Shown here: positions 32,168 through 32,405 of the stretch, piece after piece | Numbering within the stretch: the stretch's first letter is position 1 | How the letters are laid out: each line of letters begins with the position of its first letter | Origin: Moraxellaceae bacterium | GTDB taxonomy: Bacteria > Pseudomonadota > Gammaproteobacteria > Pseudomonadales > Moraxellaceae | Reading direction: 5' to 3' | Length of the DNA: 32,405 bases | NCBI GenBank assembly: GCA_024234595.1 | Contig: JACKNZ010000024.1 | Coordinates: forward strand, 1-32,405 | Made by a program: the position numbers and the translations under genes | Notes under the pieces: model-generated | Databases searched by the model: none | Told to the model about the DNA's origin: nothing | The model's input: the letters and a program-made list of their open reading frames with translations, nothing else

Positions 32168-32239
32168 TTAGTATCTCGCTGATTTTTTTGGTTTATATAG
32201 GCTGGCGACCAACATAATCACATCATGACGATTAGCCAT
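32168..32239 (-). CDS. 23-residue leader ORF
   Basis: A short frame, MANRHDVIMLVASLYKPKKSARY, with a strong Shine-Dalgarno (GGAG, seven bases before the ATG at 32239). Its stop is immediately followed by the start of the 391-aa gene, whose own Shine-Dalgarno is weak (GAG, nine bases away). This arrangement suggests translational coupling. It could also be the stump of a deleted gene. A hydrophobic core (VIMLVASLY) is flanked by a basic tail. Confidence 0.4.
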   Translation of the reverse strand: MANRHDVIMLVASLYKPKKSARY

Positions 32240-32405
32240 TATTTATCTCCGTTTACTTTCAAATTTTATTTTAGGTTAAAGCATCCTTGCTTTATAACAT
32301 ATGTGTTTGTTAGAAATAAGACGAGTTGAGGGTTGGAGAGTTTGTGTTAAGTAAGGGGAAAGGGTGCGGATAAGAATTACCGTTTTTATAACTTGAGATG
32401 CGTAT

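Overview
The window looks like chromosomal sequence from a low-GC gammaproteobacterium of the Pseudomonadales, most likely Moraxellaceae or a close relative. The reasons are the pilB-pilC-pilD-coaE-yacG order, AT-rich codon use, YajQ, Uup and SlyX of gammaproteobacterial type, and a sigma-54/NtrC-type control region in front of an ammonium transporter. I saw no rRNA or tRNA gene, no CRISPR array, no transposase and no phage structural gene. Nearly all functional names come from reading motifs in the translations; no database search was run.

Layout. (1) 63-5574: fbp, a large EF-hand membrane protein whose last part is split off by an apparent one-base frameshift, an alpha/beta hydrolase of monoacylglycerol-lipase type, a small-genome-type fatty acid hydroxylase, and a ComEA-like DNA-binding protein. 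Palindromic repeats fill the gaps between convergent genes, and a cloverleaf-like MITE-sized palindrome lies at 4326-4420. (2) 5873-10546: the type IV pilus assembly genes pilB, pilC, pilD, followed by coaE and yacG in overlapping or tightly spaced order. With comEA next door this suggests twitching motility and DNA uptake. (3) 10543-14256: a DUF4403 lipoprotein, a Cache-GGDEF protein whose active site is degenerate but whose c-di-GMP inhibitory site is kept, and a TetR regulator with a clear promoter. (4) 14257-15438: a 760-base gene-free stretch with a strongly base-paired block (14625-14719), followed by a small protein made of two AP2-like domains. This is the part of the window least explained by known gene families.

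(5) 15497-18624: a glyoxalase-II-like metallohydrolase and a secreted GH31 enzyme of the YihQ (sulfoquinovosidase) type in which one sulfonate-binding residue appears to be replaced. (6) 18798-25948: yajQ and a DUF4442 hotdog protein, a Kef-type antiporter without an RCK domain, slyX divergent from uup, then a lipoprotein and an epoxide-hydrolase-like enzyme that overlap, and a small acidic protein. (7) 26133-29267: amt with a textbook -24/-12 promoter and NtrC-type sites, and a beta-CASP RNA metallohydrolase. (8) 29346-32239: a minus-strand operon of uncharacterised genes: a 23-codon leader ORF, two tandem paralogues (391 and 307 aa), and a 237-aa acidic protein. They look accessory and could be immunity-type proteins, but this is inference.

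Several gene pairs converge with overlapping 3' ends (yacG/DUF4403 by 4 bases, GGDEF/TetR by 26 bases), while others are separated by good bidirectional hairpin terminators.
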